Shown: positions 25,051-33,580, counted from the first letter of the stretch. The stretch is DNA of 64,000 bases from Bradyrhizobium erythrophlei (GCF_900129425.1 NZ_LT670817.1:1302001-1366000); one strand, 5' to 3'. Numbers and translations: made by a program. The notes: a model not told the origin generated them from the sequence alone.

Positions 25051-25251
25051 TCAGGCTTTGCGGTGGGCGCGGATGATCGCCTTGCGATATTCCTCGGCGG
25101 ACAGGCCCTTGCTGGTGGCCTCCGCGGCGCGATCTTTCATCGCCGGCTTCAAGTGAATACCTTCAATCGCGCTGATCTTTGCGAAGCCGGTACGACCAAC
25201 GATGAAGCCGGTTTTGCTGCTTTTTCCGGTCGAGCGCTTTTGCGTTGGCAT
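25051..25251 (-). CDS. small antitoxin-like protein of a Fic toxin-antitoxin pair (66 aa)
   Basis: Basic 66-residue protein starting MPTQKRSTGKSSKTGFIVGR, with GFAKISAIEGIHLKPAMKDR and LSAEEYRKAIIRAHRKA. I associate this pattern with small proteins encoded just upstream of Fic/DOC genes in Rhizobiales. The open frame looks complete, while the Fic gene 11 bp downstream is broken, so it is an orphan. The antitoxin role is inferred from position and remembered homologues, not from a defined domain. Confidence 0.6.
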   Translation of the reverse strand: MPTQKRSTGKSSKTGFIVGRTGFAKISAIEGIHLKPAMKDRAAEATSKGLSAEEYRKAIIRAHRKA

Positions 25252-25423
25252 GTCTAAAACCTGGCATATTTTTCCGCCGTTTGCCATGCCGTGCCGGCTA
25301 GCTGTCGTCGGAGCCGACGCTGCGGGAATGTCTGATCCCGGACGCTTTCGGGTCAGCGCCAACAGTTGACGCCGTTCGCGCAGTAGCGAAACTGGCAGCG
25401 GGGCCAAAGACGGGAGGAGCTGG

Positions 25424-25837
25424 ATGAAGCGGTATGTGATCTTTGCAGTACTGGCGCCGCTGCTCGGCGGATTTTGTCTGCTGCTGACGACCACCTGGCT
25501 GTCGGGATACTGGAATGAGTTCAATACCGCCCAGGTCACAAAGCTGCTCGCGGTGTTCGTCAAGACGCTGCAGTACAGCTACCTGTTCGGGATCCTGCCG
25601 ACCCTGATGATCGCGGCGTTGGACGATATTCTCTGGCATATCCGGCGGATTCACCCGGTGGCGCGCATGCTGATCCTCGGTGTGATCTCGTTCTTCGCGG
25701 CGGAATTCCTCTACGGCTCCCGGGGGCCGGACAGCGGCGTCACCCAGTTCATCCTTTACGGGCTGGTCGGCTTTGTCCCGGCGACGGTGTCGTCGTGGCT
25801 GGCGCATGAGGCGATCGACGAGCCTGCGAAGGCGTGA
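25424..25837 (+). CDS. hypothetical membrane protein (DUF5413-like, 137 aa)
   Basis: 137-residue protein with about four membrane segments: AVLAPLLGGFCLLLTTTWLSGYW, LQYSYLFGILPTLMIAAL, ARMLILGVISFFAAEFLYG and FILYGLVGFVPATVSSWLA. It starts MKRYVIFAVLAPLLGG after GGGAGGAG at good spacing. It resembles the DUF5413 group of small alphaproteobacterial inner-membrane proteins, a recollection rather than a proven assignment. It stands alone between the antitoxin-like gene and a repeat-filled region. Confidence 0.75.
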   Translation: MKRYVIFAVLAPLLGGFCLLLTTTWLSGYWNEFNTAQVTKLLAVFVKTLQYSYLFGILPTLMIAALDDILWHIRRIHPVARMLILGVISFFAAEFLYGSRGPDSGVTQFILYGLVGFVPATVSSWLAHEAIDEPAKA

Positions 25838-26014
25838 GCGCGGCGCCTGTGCCGTCCGTGGCTGGATTTGCGCGTCATGGCGAATTTTTGCTCCGGCCGG
25901 GTCATCTGGTTGGCTCAGGTGATTTGCCCGTCAGGCGGTTTGTGGAGGCGGCTGTCCAGCCCCTTTTGAAAAAATATTCTGATTTTCCGAAGACCCAAAT
26001 CAGTTGTATGTCTC

Positions 26015-26455
26015 TTGCGTCCCGTCCCACTCAGAGGGGCGGCTCGCGACGTCACGGACGCGGGGCGGGATGCGGTGGACGCGGCGGCGCGCTTGACGGG
26101 CGTTGCTTGCAGCGGACGGCGAAGACGTGTGGTCCTGACGCCCCGACGCTGGCGTCAAGTTTGCGGATTAATCCGCGTAACGACGGTGGCAAGAAAGCCG
26201 ATCACCGGGGAGAGCACGGTATAAGCCGTAAACCATTGCGTGCGGGAATGTCGGGTGATTTCCGATGGCTCGCTGTGAATACTCGTGTGCATACTTACTA
26301 CCCATAGCGCACACGAGGCTGCGGGTGCATCGGGCGCCCGGCATTCCCCACGCCCTCTGTTCTCAGGGCGGATGTTTTTGGCAAACCTCGGGCGCATCGC
26401 GCCGCGAGATCGCGAAAGTGTGTCTGAGATTGGCTGTCTGAAAATTAAATCTGCG
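26015..26455. repeat. long dispersed repeat of Bradyrhizobium type (about 440 bp)
   Basis: Begins around CGTCCCGTCCCACTCAGAGG and runs through GACGCCCCGACGCTGGCGTC, GGTGGCAAGAAAGCCGATCA, CCATTGCGTGCGGGAATG, CGCACACGAGGCTGCGGGTG and CATTCCCCACGCCCTCTG. I recognise this order of blocks from many Bradyrhizobium sequences, where it is often mis-annotated as short proteins containing EAAGASGARHSPRP; that translation appears here too. No transposase or terminal repeat is visible. Its function, including whether it is an RNA or a mobile remnant, is unknown. Confidence 0.6.
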
Positions 26456-26460
26456 CACGC

Positions 26461-26625
26461 GCGTACGCGTCACCTCTCCCCTTGTGGGAGAGGTCGGATC
26501 GCATCGTTAGATGCGATCCGGGTGAGGGGTTACGGACTATCGATAGACCGCAACCCCTCACCCCAACCCTAGAGAGCGAGCTTCGCTCGTCTCGATCCCA
26601 CAAGGGGAGAGGGAGCTCACCGCCG
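26461..26625. repeat. palindromic intergenic repeat
   Basis: Outer arms CACCTCTCCCCTTGTGGGA and TCCCACAAGGGGAGAGGG are inverted copies. Inside are GGATCGCATC/GATGCGATCC, GGGTGAGGGGTT/AACCCCTCACCC and the palindrome AGCGAGCTTCGCTCGTCTCG (26575-26594) shared with the serC-serA spacer. It can fold as one long cruciform or hairpin. Non-coding. Confidence 0.8.
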
Positions 26626-26890
26626 TCGCTGAAACGCTGATGGTTCACTTCAGATGAATTGCTTCGCGAAGCTTATCAGCGGGCACGCATTCAACGCGAC
26701 GACGGCCTCATACCCTGCCGTCGACCACCACCTCGATCAGCTTCGCGCCGCGCCGCCGGGTGACGGAGTATGACGACTTCTTAATGTGGAGGCCAATCTC
26801 TCTTGCTGACCCGAAGCAAATCCCGACGCCGTGATTTACGGATGGTACGTTATGACGCAACTTGCGCCGGCTTCAGGCGTTACCCATTTC

Positions 26891-27436
26891 ATGACCATGT
26901 CGAACGACGAAATTCTTTTCACCCGGCCCGCGCGTCCCGGGAAAACCTCACGCGCGACGTTTCGTGGGCCGGAGGCGCGTGGCCCGATCATCGATCAGGA
27001 AGGACGCGAAATCCCCGCGGAATCGCTCGGTCCGCAGGTCAACGGTTTCCGGTTCGAGTTCGGCCGTTCCGGCGCCAATCCGTTCGGCAATCTTACCCGC
27101 GAACAGCGGCTGGCGCGGCTCGATGCGCTGGCGAGACTTCTGGATGTCGCCTTCGTGCTGCCCGGCAGCAATATCCGCTACGGCATCGACGGCATCATCG
27201 GGTTGATCCCGGTGGTCGGCGACATCATCGCGGCCGCGCTCTCATTGTGGCTGGTGCGCGAGGCGCGCGCCCTCGGCGCGCCCTGGCATGTCACCGCAAG
27301 GATGCTCGGCAATGTCGCGATCCAAGGCGTAGTCGGAGCGGTGCCGGTCGCCGGCGACGCGTTCGACGTGCTATTCCGCGCCAACATGCGCAACGTGCGC
27401 TTGTTGCGGCGCTGGATCGAAAGGCAGCCGGTTTAA
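26891..27436 (+). CDS. DUF4112 domain-containing protein
   Basis: 181-residue protein. N-terminal half is hydrophilic (MTMSNDEILFTRPARPGK; IIDQEGREIPAESLGPQV). C-terminal half is the DUF4112 domain: ARLDALARLLDVAFVLPGSNIRYGIDGIIGLIPVVGDIIAAALSLW, then VGAVPVAGDAFDVLFRANMRN. The two glycine-rich IPVVGD/VPVAGD hairpins are the family hallmark and probably sit in the membrane. The start is uncertain: ATGs at 26852, 26891 and 26897 are all in frame and none has a strong ribosome binding site. Function unknown. Confidence 0.85.
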   Translation: MTMSNDEILFTRPARPGKTSRATFRGPEARGPIIDQEGREIPAESLGPQVNGFRFEFGRSGANPFGNLTREQRLARLDALARLLDVAFVLPGSNIRYGIDGIIGLIPVVGDIIAAALSLWLVREARALGAPWHVTARMLGNVAIQGVVGAVPVAGDAFDVLFRANMRNVRLLRRWIERQPV

Positions 27437-27733
27437 TCAGGCGGCGTCGGCGTCGGCCTTGTCGGTGGCGGGCGCGGGCTCCGGCGCACGGGGGCGGCGC
27501 GGCAGCGGAAAATCCTGGCTTTCGTACAGCGTGCGAATGCCGCTCTGATCGAAGCGGGCTTCATCGACCTGCAGATAGGCGCCGTTCAGCGAGTCCGCCG
27601 GCAATTCCTCGATCGCGAATTGCACCGCGGCAGCCGCGGTGTCGAAACGGCGATACGCGAAACCCGCCCGCTTCTTCTTGCGGATCGCGGCGGGGAATAG
27701 TTCGGCGGCAGTGTTGTAGCTGAAGGAAGCCAT
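27437..27733 (-). CDS. small conserved hypothetical protein (98 aa)
   Basis: Starts MASFSYNTAAELFPAAIRKKKRAGFAYRRFD, continues AAAVQFAIEELPADSLNGAYLQVDEARF and ends in a proline/alanine-rich acidic tail (APEPAPATDKADADAA). It looks like a small soluble alpha-beta protein; I recognise it only as a conserved Bradyrhizobium hypothetical. The ATG at 27733 is preferred over a longer upstream frame because it begins the conserved part. It converges with the DUF4112 gene, the two stops adjoining at 27436/27437. Confidence 0.7.
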   Translation of the reverse strand: MASFSYNTAAELFPAAIRKKKRAGFAYRRFDTAAAAVQFAIEELPADSLNGAYLQVDEARFDQSGIRTLYESQDFPLPRRPRAPEPAPATDKADADAA

Positions 27734-27949
27734 GGTCAGTGACCTTATCTTTTTAGTGAGAACGCGAACGAACTCGCGATCGGATCGTACGGGCTTGCCG
27801 ATGCGGCAGGCCGGCACACGTCATTTCAGGACAGACCTTAATATAAGCTCGTTTGACGGAAATGCGACTCTTGACGGGTCTGATAATGAATCCGCCGGTT
27901 CCGACCGCAGGTCTGGAATAAAGCCCGCTATTTCAAGAGCTTGCGAACA

Positions 27950-28114
27950 TTAAAGTTTGCCGAGCAGCAGCAGGATGATCAGCACGATCAGAATAACTCC
28001 GCCAAGGCCCATGCCGGAATGGCCCATGCCGTAGCCGTAGCCGCCGAACCGGCCGCTGAAGCCGCCCAAGAGGTAAATGATCACGATGATGATCAGTATC
28101 GTTCCGAGCGACAT
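27950..28114 (-). CDS. DUF3309-like small membrane protein (54 aa)
   Basis: 54-residue protein: MSLGTILIIIVIIYLLGGFSGR (membrane segment), a Gly/Tyr/Met-rich linker GGYGYGMGHSGMGLGG, then VILIVLIILLLLGKL (second membrane segment). This two-segment layout with a glycine loop is the DUF3309 pattern. The ATG at 28114 begins the first segment; upstream in-frame codons add unlikely polar sequence. Function unknown. Confidence 0.8.
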   Translation of the reverse strand: MSLGTILIIIVIIYLLGGFSGRFGGYGYGMGHSGMGLGGVILIVLIILLLLGKL

Positions 28115-28213
28115 GGCATATCCCCCACGGCAGCCGGCGAATGGAAATCCGCCGCTCCGCCCCGGGATCAAAGCACATCCGGGCCTTTGGTTCCAGCGAA
28201 GGAACCGAAAGCC

Positions 28214-28395
28214 TTGGAAGCAGAGAGTTCGTCATTCCGGGGCGATGCAATGCATCGAACCTCAGATGTGCAATTGCACATCGGGGAATCTCGAGATTCC
28301 GGGTCTGGTGCTAAACGCACCATCCCGGAATGACGGCTTCCCGGAATCTCGAGGTTCCGGGTCTGGTGCTGACGCACCACCCGGAATGACGGCTA
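28214..28395. repeat. intergenic repeat with a duplicated unit of about 54 bp
   Basis: Two imperfect direct copies, 28285-28338 and 28342-28394. Each contains GGAATCTCGAG, TTCCGGGTCTGGTGCT, a GCACCA block and CCGGAATGACGGCT, and each is itself palindromic. A related CATTCCGGGGCGATGC arm precedes them. It lies between the msrB stop and the DUF3309-like gene and is non-coding. Confidence 0.75.
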
Positions 28396-28412
28396 TTTGG
28401 GGCTCGGCCTAT

Positions 28413-28826
<414 letters not shown>

Positions 28827-28853
28827 GGAGTCTCCTTGCAATTGATCCGGCCG

Positions 28854-29573
28854 TCAGTTGGTGACCTTTGCGCTGTTCACCAGCGTCGGCTTCTCGGTGT
28901 AGTTCTCGGCGAAGATCTTCTTGAGGTTCTCGACCTTCGGAATGTCGTTATAGGCGATATAGGGCTGGCTCGGGTGCAGCGTCAGATAGTCCTGATGATA
29001 GGCCTCCGCCGGATAAAACCCCTCGAGCGGCCCGACCTTGGTGACGATCGGCTTCTTGTAGACTTTGGCGGCGTTGAGCTGCGCGATGTAGGCGTCCGCG
29101 ACCTTCTTCTGCTCGTCGCTGGTGGTGAAGATCGCCGAGCGATATTGCGTGCCGGTGTCCGGTCCCTGCCGGTTCAACTGCGTCGGATCGTGCGCGACCG
29201 AGAAGAAGATCTGCAGAATCTTGCCGTAGCTGATCTTCTTCGGGTCGTATTTGATCTGCACGGACTCGGCGTGTCCCGTCGAACCGGTAGAGACGGTGTC
29301 GTAGTCGGCGGTGCCCTTGCTGCCGCCGGCATAGCCGGACACCGCATTGACCACACCGGACGTATGCTGGAACACACCCTGCACGCCCCAGAAACAGCCA
29401 CCAGCGACGACCACGGTCTGCAGCCCATCGGAGGCTTGAACGTCCTGGGCGGGGGCAGGGATGATCACGGCTTCTTCCGCGGCACGCGACGGCACGATCG
29501 CGAATGCAGTAATCGCCAGCGCGCCGATGGCGGCGGCGCAAAGCGACAGGCGGCTGAATTGGCTACGGGACAT
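28854..29573 (-). CDS. msrA: peptide-methionine (S)-S-oxide reductase, exported form
   Basis: Reduces methionine-S-sulfoxide. 239 residues with an N-terminal signal, MSRSQFSRLSLCAAAIGALAITAFAIVPSRAAE, so the enzyme is predicted to be periplasmic. The catalytic motif GGCFWGVQGVFQH holds Cys60; VNAVSGYAGG, HAESVQIKYDP and QYRSAIF are family hallmarks, and the C-terminal YHQDYL is present. First gene of the msrA-msrB operon. The exported location is deduced from the signal only; periplasmic reducing partners are not encoded nearby. Confidence 0.95.
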   Translation of the reverse strand: MSRSQFSRLSLCAAAIGALAITAFAIVPSRAAEEAVIIPAPAQDVQASDGLQTVVVAGGCFWGVQGVFQHTSGVVNAVSGYAGGSKGTADYDTVSTGSTGHAESVQIKYDPKKISYGKILQIFFSVAHDPTQLNRQGPDTGTQYRSAIFTTSDEQKKVADAYIAQLNAAKVYKKPIVTKVGPLEGFYPAEAYHQDYLTLHPSQPYIAYNDIPKVENLKKIFAENYTEKPTLVNSAKVTN

Positions 29574-29756
29574 GGGGCTTCCTCTGGGGTCAGCGGATTG
29601 AAAGACAGTCTAGGACAGGGGCGGCGGTTCGGAAACGGCCTCGGCTCGCCCGATGTCCCAAGATACGCGGCACGAGGGGTATTGTTACAGCCGGACACAC
29701 ACGAGTTCGTGAATAAAAGCGCCGTTCAGCCGAGGCGTCCCGTCGTTGAGACGCGG

Positions 29757-30866
29757 CTACACCACCACGCTCAGCCGCTTCGCCGCGCGGGTGATGCCGG
29801 TGTAGAGCCAGCGTGCGCGGCTGTCCTGGAACGCAAAACTCTCGTCGAACAGTACCACGTCGTCCCATTGCGAGCCCTGCGACTTGTGCACCGTGAGCAC
29901 GTAGCCATAGTCGAACTCGTCATAGGGCTTGCGCTGCTCCCACGGGATGGTCTCGATGGCGCCGCCGAAGCAGTCGCCGCGAACCGAGACCTTCGTGACC
30001 TTGTGGCCGAAGTCCTCGTCGGGCGACAGCCGCATGGTGATGATCTTCGATTTCGACGCCGCGCGCGACTTCACCCGCCACAGCCCGCCGTTGAACAGGC
30101 CCTTCTTGCGGTTGTTGCGCAGGCACACCAGCTTGTCGCCGGCGACCGGCAAGGGATCCTCGATATTCTGCTTTTGCCGCACCCGCATGTTGTAGGAGCG
30201 TCGCGTGTTGTTACGGCCGACCAGGACCTGGTCGGCGCTCATCACCCGGTCGGGATCGAGTTCGCTGCGCGATACCACTTCGCTTTCGCCATAGCGGCCG
30301 ATGTCGAGTTCGCGGCCCTCGCGCACGTCCATCGACATTCGCACGATCGGATCGTCCTGGGCCTGGCGATGCACTTCGGTCAGCATCGCGTCGGGTTCGC
30401 AGTCGGTGAAGAAGCCGCCGCCCTGGATCGGCGGCAATTGCGCGGGGTCGCCGAGCACCAACAGCGGACATTCGAACGACATCAGGTCGCGGCCGAGTTC
30501 GGCGTCCACCATCGAGCATTCGTCGATCACGATCAGTTTTGCTTTCGATGCGGGCGCGTCGTCCCACAGTTCAAAACTCGGCTGCTCGACGCCGGATTCG
30601 CGCGCGCGGTAGATCAGCGAATGAATCGTCGAGGCGTTGTCGCAGCCCTTGTTGCGCATCACCAGCGCGGCCTTGCCGGTGAAGGCCGCGAATTTCACCT
30701 CGCCGTCGACGCCGTCGGCGATATGCCGCGCCAGCGTGGTCTTGCCGGTGCCGGCATAGCCGAACAGCCGGAACACCGGCGGCGTGCCGTTCTTGCCGGG
30801 CTTTGCCTTCAGCCAGTCGGCAACGGCCTTCAGCGCGGAATCCTGATGCGGCGTGAAAGTGGGCAT
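29757..30866 (-). CDS. compact RecD-like ATP-dependent DNA helicase
   Basis: 369-residue superfamily 1 helicase resembling the motor core of RecD/RecD2 (exodeoxyribonuclease V alpha-like). It starts MPTFTPHQDSALKAVADWLK (Q-motif region). Walker A is GYAGTGKTT (36-44), Walker B LIVIDECSMVD, motif III GDPAQLPPI, and the UvrD_C_2 end VLTVHKSQGSQWDDVVLFDE followed by YTGITRAAKRL (motif VI). It is short: RecD2 N-terminal domains are absent, and the SH3-like insert is present in part. The ATG at 30866 is the natural start. It is divergent from the LLM oxidoreductase gene. DNA repair or recombination role inferred. Confidence 0.88.
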   Translation of the reverse strand: MPTFTPHQDSALKAVADWLKAKPGKNGTPPVFRLFGYAGTGKTTLARHIADGVDGEVKFAAFTGKAALVMRNKGCDNASTIHSLIYRARESGVEQPSFELWDDAPASKAKLIVIDECSMVDAELGRDLMSFECPLLVLGDPAQLPPIQGGGFFTDCEPDAMLTEVHRQAQDDPIVRMSMDVREGRELDIGRYGESEVVSRSELDPDRVMSADQVLVGRNNTRRSYNMRVRQKQNIEDPLPVAGDKLVCLRNNRKKGLFNGGLWRVKSRAASKSKIITMRLSPDEDFGHKVTKVSVRGDCFGGAIETIPWEQRKPYDEFDYGYVLTVHKSQGSQWDDVVLFDESFAFQDSRARWLYTGITRAAKRLSVVV

Positions 30867-31046
30867 GGGGTCTCGATGAAAGACAGAGCGGGCAGCAAGG
30901 GGCGACCGCGACTCACGGACAGCAAAACTAGCTATTCGCGCCGTCAACGCAAGCCGCCTTCCGCCGCGCGGAATTGGCCAAGGCTGGACTCGGCTTACGC
31001 GGGGCATACACTGCTCAGAATAACAAGTCGCTCCCGGGGAGGCGTC

Positions 31047-32261
31047 ATGAAATTCGGCATCTTTTATGAGCTGCAATTGCCGCGCCCATGGGAGGCCGGC
31101 GATGAACTCAGGCTGTATCAGGACGCGCTGACGCAACTGGAGACCGCCGACCGGCTCGGCTACGACCATGCCTGGGTGGTCGAGCATCATTTCCTGGAAG
31201 AATATTCGCATTCGCCGTCGCCGGAATCGTTTCTCGCCGCAGCCTCCCAGCGCACCAGAAACATCCGCCTCGGTCACGGCATTTTCCAGCTCACCACCAA
31301 TCACCCCGCCCGCGTCGCCGAGCGCGTCGCGGTGCTCGATCTCCTCAGCAACGGCCGCTGCGAATTCGGCATGGGCGAGAGCGCCTCGATCACCGAACTG
31401 ACGCCGTTCGGCCGCGGCATGGAGACCAAGAAGGAAGTATTCGAGGAAGCCGTCCGCGCCATCTTTCCGATGTTCAAAGAAGGCGGCAGCGAGCATCACG
31501 GCAAGTATTTCGACATTCCCTTGCGCAATGTGGTGCCGAAACCCGTTCAGAAGCCGCATCCGCCGCTGTGGATGGCGTGTTCGCAATTGCCGACCATCGA
31601 GCGCGCCGGCCAGAACGGTTTTGGCGCGCTCGGTTTCCAGTTCGTCAGCGCCGACGCCGCGCATGCCTGGGTGCATGCCTATTACAATGCGATGACAAAA
31701 CGGCTGAAGAAGCTCGCCGACTACGAGATCAATCCGAACATGGCGCTGGTGTCGTTTTTCATGTGCGCAAAAACCGACGAGGAGGCCCGCGCGCGTGCCG
31801 ACGGCGCGACCTTCTTCCAGTTCGCGCTGCGCTTCTACGGCGCCTCACAGAACCGCCAGCGCCCGGCGCCGGGCACCGTCAACATGTGGGACGAATACAA
31901 CAGGTGGAAGCGCGAAAATCCGGAGGCCCAGGAGGCGGCGCTGCGCGGCGGCCTGATCGGATCGCCCGAAACCATCGCGAAGAAGCTGCGGCGGTTCAGG
32001 AGTTCGCACATCGACCAGGTGATCCTGCTCAACCAGGCCGGCAAGAACAGCCACGAGCACATCTGCGACTCCCTTGAATTGTTTGCCAGGGAAGTGATGC
32101 CGGAATTCCGCAACGATCCCGAGCACGACGCATGGAAGGCTGGCGTGATGAGCGGGGCGATCCAGCTCGAGGAGATCGACACCGAGGCTTTTGGAGATCG
32201 CTACGGCAAGCTGGCGGTCAGCGTCGCGCCGCCAAAGCCGGCGATCACGGCGGCGGGATAG
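31047..32261 (+). CDS. LLM-class flavin-dependent oxidoreductase (luciferase-like monooxygenase)
   Basis: 404-residue bacterial-luciferase-family protein using reduced flavin and O2. It starts MKFGIFYELQLPRPW after GGGGAGG, with YDHAWVVEHHFLEEYSHSPSPE (the EHH flavin-site motif), IRLGHGIFQLTTNHPARVAERVAVLDLLSNGR and FGMGESASITELTPFG. The C-terminus carries GLIGSPETIAKKLRRFRSSHIDQVILLNQAG, the family's last barrel strands. The real gene starts at 31047, although the frame stays open far upstream. It is longer than SsuD at 37140 and clearly a different subgroup; substrate unknown. Confidence 0.93.
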   Translation: MKFGIFYELQLPRPWEAGDELRLYQDALTQLETADRLGYDHAWVVEHHFLEEYSHSPSPESFLAAASQRTRNIRLGHGIFQLTTNHPARVAERVAVLDLLSNGRCEFGMGESASITELTPFGRGMETKKEVFEEAVRAIFPMFKEGGSEHHGKYFDIPLRNVVPKPVQKPHPPLWMACSQLPTIERAGQNGFGALGFQFVSADAAHAWVHAYYNAMTKRLKKLADYEINPNMALVSFFMCAKTDEEARARADGATFFQFALRFYGASQNRQRPAPGTVNMWDEYNRWKRENPEAQEAALRGGLIGSPETIAKKLRRFRSSHIDQVILLNQAGKNSHEHICDSLELFAREVMPEFRNDPEHDAWKAGVMSGAIQLEEIDTEAFGDRYGKLAVSVAPPKPAITAAG

Positions 32262-32499
32262 TCTTGCTGGACGGAAGGTTTTTGAACCCTCACGCGAGAT
32301 GACGCGCGCGTGATGCAGCGTTCGGCCGGCGAAGGACTTCGTTTCGCCAGCCCGGACCCCTGGAAGAATCTTTCACCACGCAAGCGGATTTCGTGACAGC
32401 AATCTTTTTTCTGCGCGGTCATTGGCGAAGGCCGCCGTCCGACCCACATCGAGCATTGTACTTCCTCCGAGAGTGAATCGGGCCAGGAGGCAGTTTTCA

Positions 32500-32637
32500 A
32501 TGAGCACGCTTCAACGCAGGGCTATTGTTTTCGGGGTTGGTTCCGAACAGGGACTTGGTGCAGCGCTGGCTGGATCTGCGCGCCATTCAAGGAGGCTTCC
32601 TAGAATCCAGGCAACCCCCAACAAAAAGGAGAGCAAC
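32500..32637 (+). pseudogene. possible truncated short-chain dehydrogenase start
   Basis: After a good CAGGAGG site the ATG at 32500 reads MSTLQRRAIVFGVGSEQGLG, continuing AALAGSARH. This matches the glycine-rich NAD(P) loop at the start of an SDR protein. After about 28 codons the similarity stops, and the frame runs on without a stop into the CmcJ/NvfI-like gene, whose own start and ribosome site lie at 32638. It is either a remnant or an upstream translated leader. It sits in a 376-bp gap in which nothing else is seen. Confidence 0.4.
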
Positions 32638-33480
32638 ATGGGACTGCAGAACGAAAAGATCGCAGCATTATCGTTCGTGACCGCCGATCTCAACTACCTG
32701 GCGCCCGCTCGGGACCGGCCGCGGACCTATACTTTCGAACCGCCGCCCGGCGAACCCAGATCGAATATCGTGGCGGAGCCGCACAACGTGCCGATTCATG
32801 ACGTTCGTCCGATCAGTGAGACGGTTTCGGTCGATCGGGAAGGGTTTGCCCTGGTACGGCACAGGAGTTCGGTAAAAAATTTCTACGACGAAGATGAAAT
32901 CAAGCGCATCTATTATCCGGAGGCGGAACGGCTGATCAAGGCTGTCACCGGCGCCGACCGGGTATCGGTGTTCGACCATACGGTACGCAGACGCGTCGAA
33001 GGCGCCGCCGATCGCGACGGCGGCCTGCGTCAGCCGGTGGCGCGCGTCCATGTCGACCACACCGAGAAATCCGGGCCGCAGCGCGTCCGCGACCTCATTC
33101 CGGACGAGGCGGAGCACCTTCTGAAGGGCCGGTTGCAGATCATCAATCTGTGGCGGCCGATTCGAGGGCCGCTGCTGGACTCACCATTGGCCGTCTGCGA
33201 CGCCCGCACGGTAAAGCCAGGCGAGCTGGTTGCGTCCGATCTGGTCTATCGCGATCGCGTCGGCGAGACCTACTCGGTGAAATACAATCCCGACCATCGA
33301 TGGTTTTATGTGCCGGCGATGACGGTCGATGAAGCCTTGCTGCTGAAGTGCTTTGATTCCAACACCGACGGGCGAGCCCGCTTCGCGCCCCATACAGCCT
33401 TCGTCGATCCGACCACGCCTCCCGACGCTCCACCGCGCGAGAGCATCGAACTGCGGACGCTGGTGTTTCACGCGAGTTGA
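32638..33480 (+). CDS. CmcJ/NvfI-like oxidoreductase family protein
   Basis: 280-residue protein of the CmcJ/NvfI (AsaB/GA4-desaturase-like) family, known mainly from fungal and actinobacterial secondary metabolism. It starts MGLQNEKIAALSFVTADLNYLAP after AAAGGAGAG. Family features are YTFEPPPGEPRSNIVAEPHNVPIHDVRP, VFDHTVRRR, ARVHVDHTEKSGPQRVR, INLWRPIRGPLLDSPLAVCDA, YNPDHRWFYVPAMTVDEALLLKCFDS and RFAPHTAFVDP. Conserved histidines (FDHT, VHVDHT, APHTAF) are consistent with metal binding of the 2OG-dioxygenase-like fold. Function in this organism is unknown; no biosynthetic cluster is adjacent. Confidence 0.85.
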   Translation: MGLQNEKIAALSFVTADLNYLAPARDRPRTYTFEPPPGEPRSNIVAEPHNVPIHDVRPISETVSVDREGFALVRHRSSVKNFYDEDEIKRIYYPEAERLIKAVTGADRVSVFDHTVRRRVEGAADRDGGLRQPVARVHVDHTEKSGPQRVRDLIPDEAEHLLKGRLQIINLWRPIRGPLLDSPLAVCDARTVKPGELVASDLVYRDRVGETYSVKYNPDHRWFYVPAMTVDEALLLKCFDSNTDGRARFAPHTAFVDPTTPPDAPPRESIELRTLVFHAS

Positions 33481-33515
33481 ACGTGATGGGTTGAGGTTGA
33501 ACCACAGCGCTGAAA

Positions 33516-33558
33516 GACTCTGCTCTATCCTTCCCGTGGGGCAACGGGAGCAGAGTTC
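33516..33558. terminator. stem-loop between convergent genes, possible bidirectional terminator
   Basis: GACTCTGCTC (33516-33525) pairs with GAGCAGAGTT (33548-33557), and the inner CCCGT/ACGGG extends the stem. It lies between the ends of the CmcJ/NvfI-like gene and the alpha/beta hydrolase. There is no strong T-run, so the terminator role is inferred. Confidence 0.5.
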
Positions 33559-33580
33559 GCCTGGGTGCCTGTGGCGGCAA

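Larger units (their letters stand above)
25838..26890. other. about 1.05-kb gene-free region filled with dispersed repeats
   Basis: No gene can be supported. Frames exist on both strands, but they lack ribosome binding sites and translate to arginine- and proline-rich sequence of the kind that dispersed repeats yield. The stretch holds the long repeat at 26015-26455 and the palindromic repeat at 26461-26625; the rest is unassigned. Confidence 0.7.

Noticed and set aside
26015..26572. Short proteins in the repeat region, e.g. a frame containing EAAGASGARHSPRP
   Set aside because: This translation is a known artefact of the dispersed repeat; no ribosome site, and the frames are not preserved.
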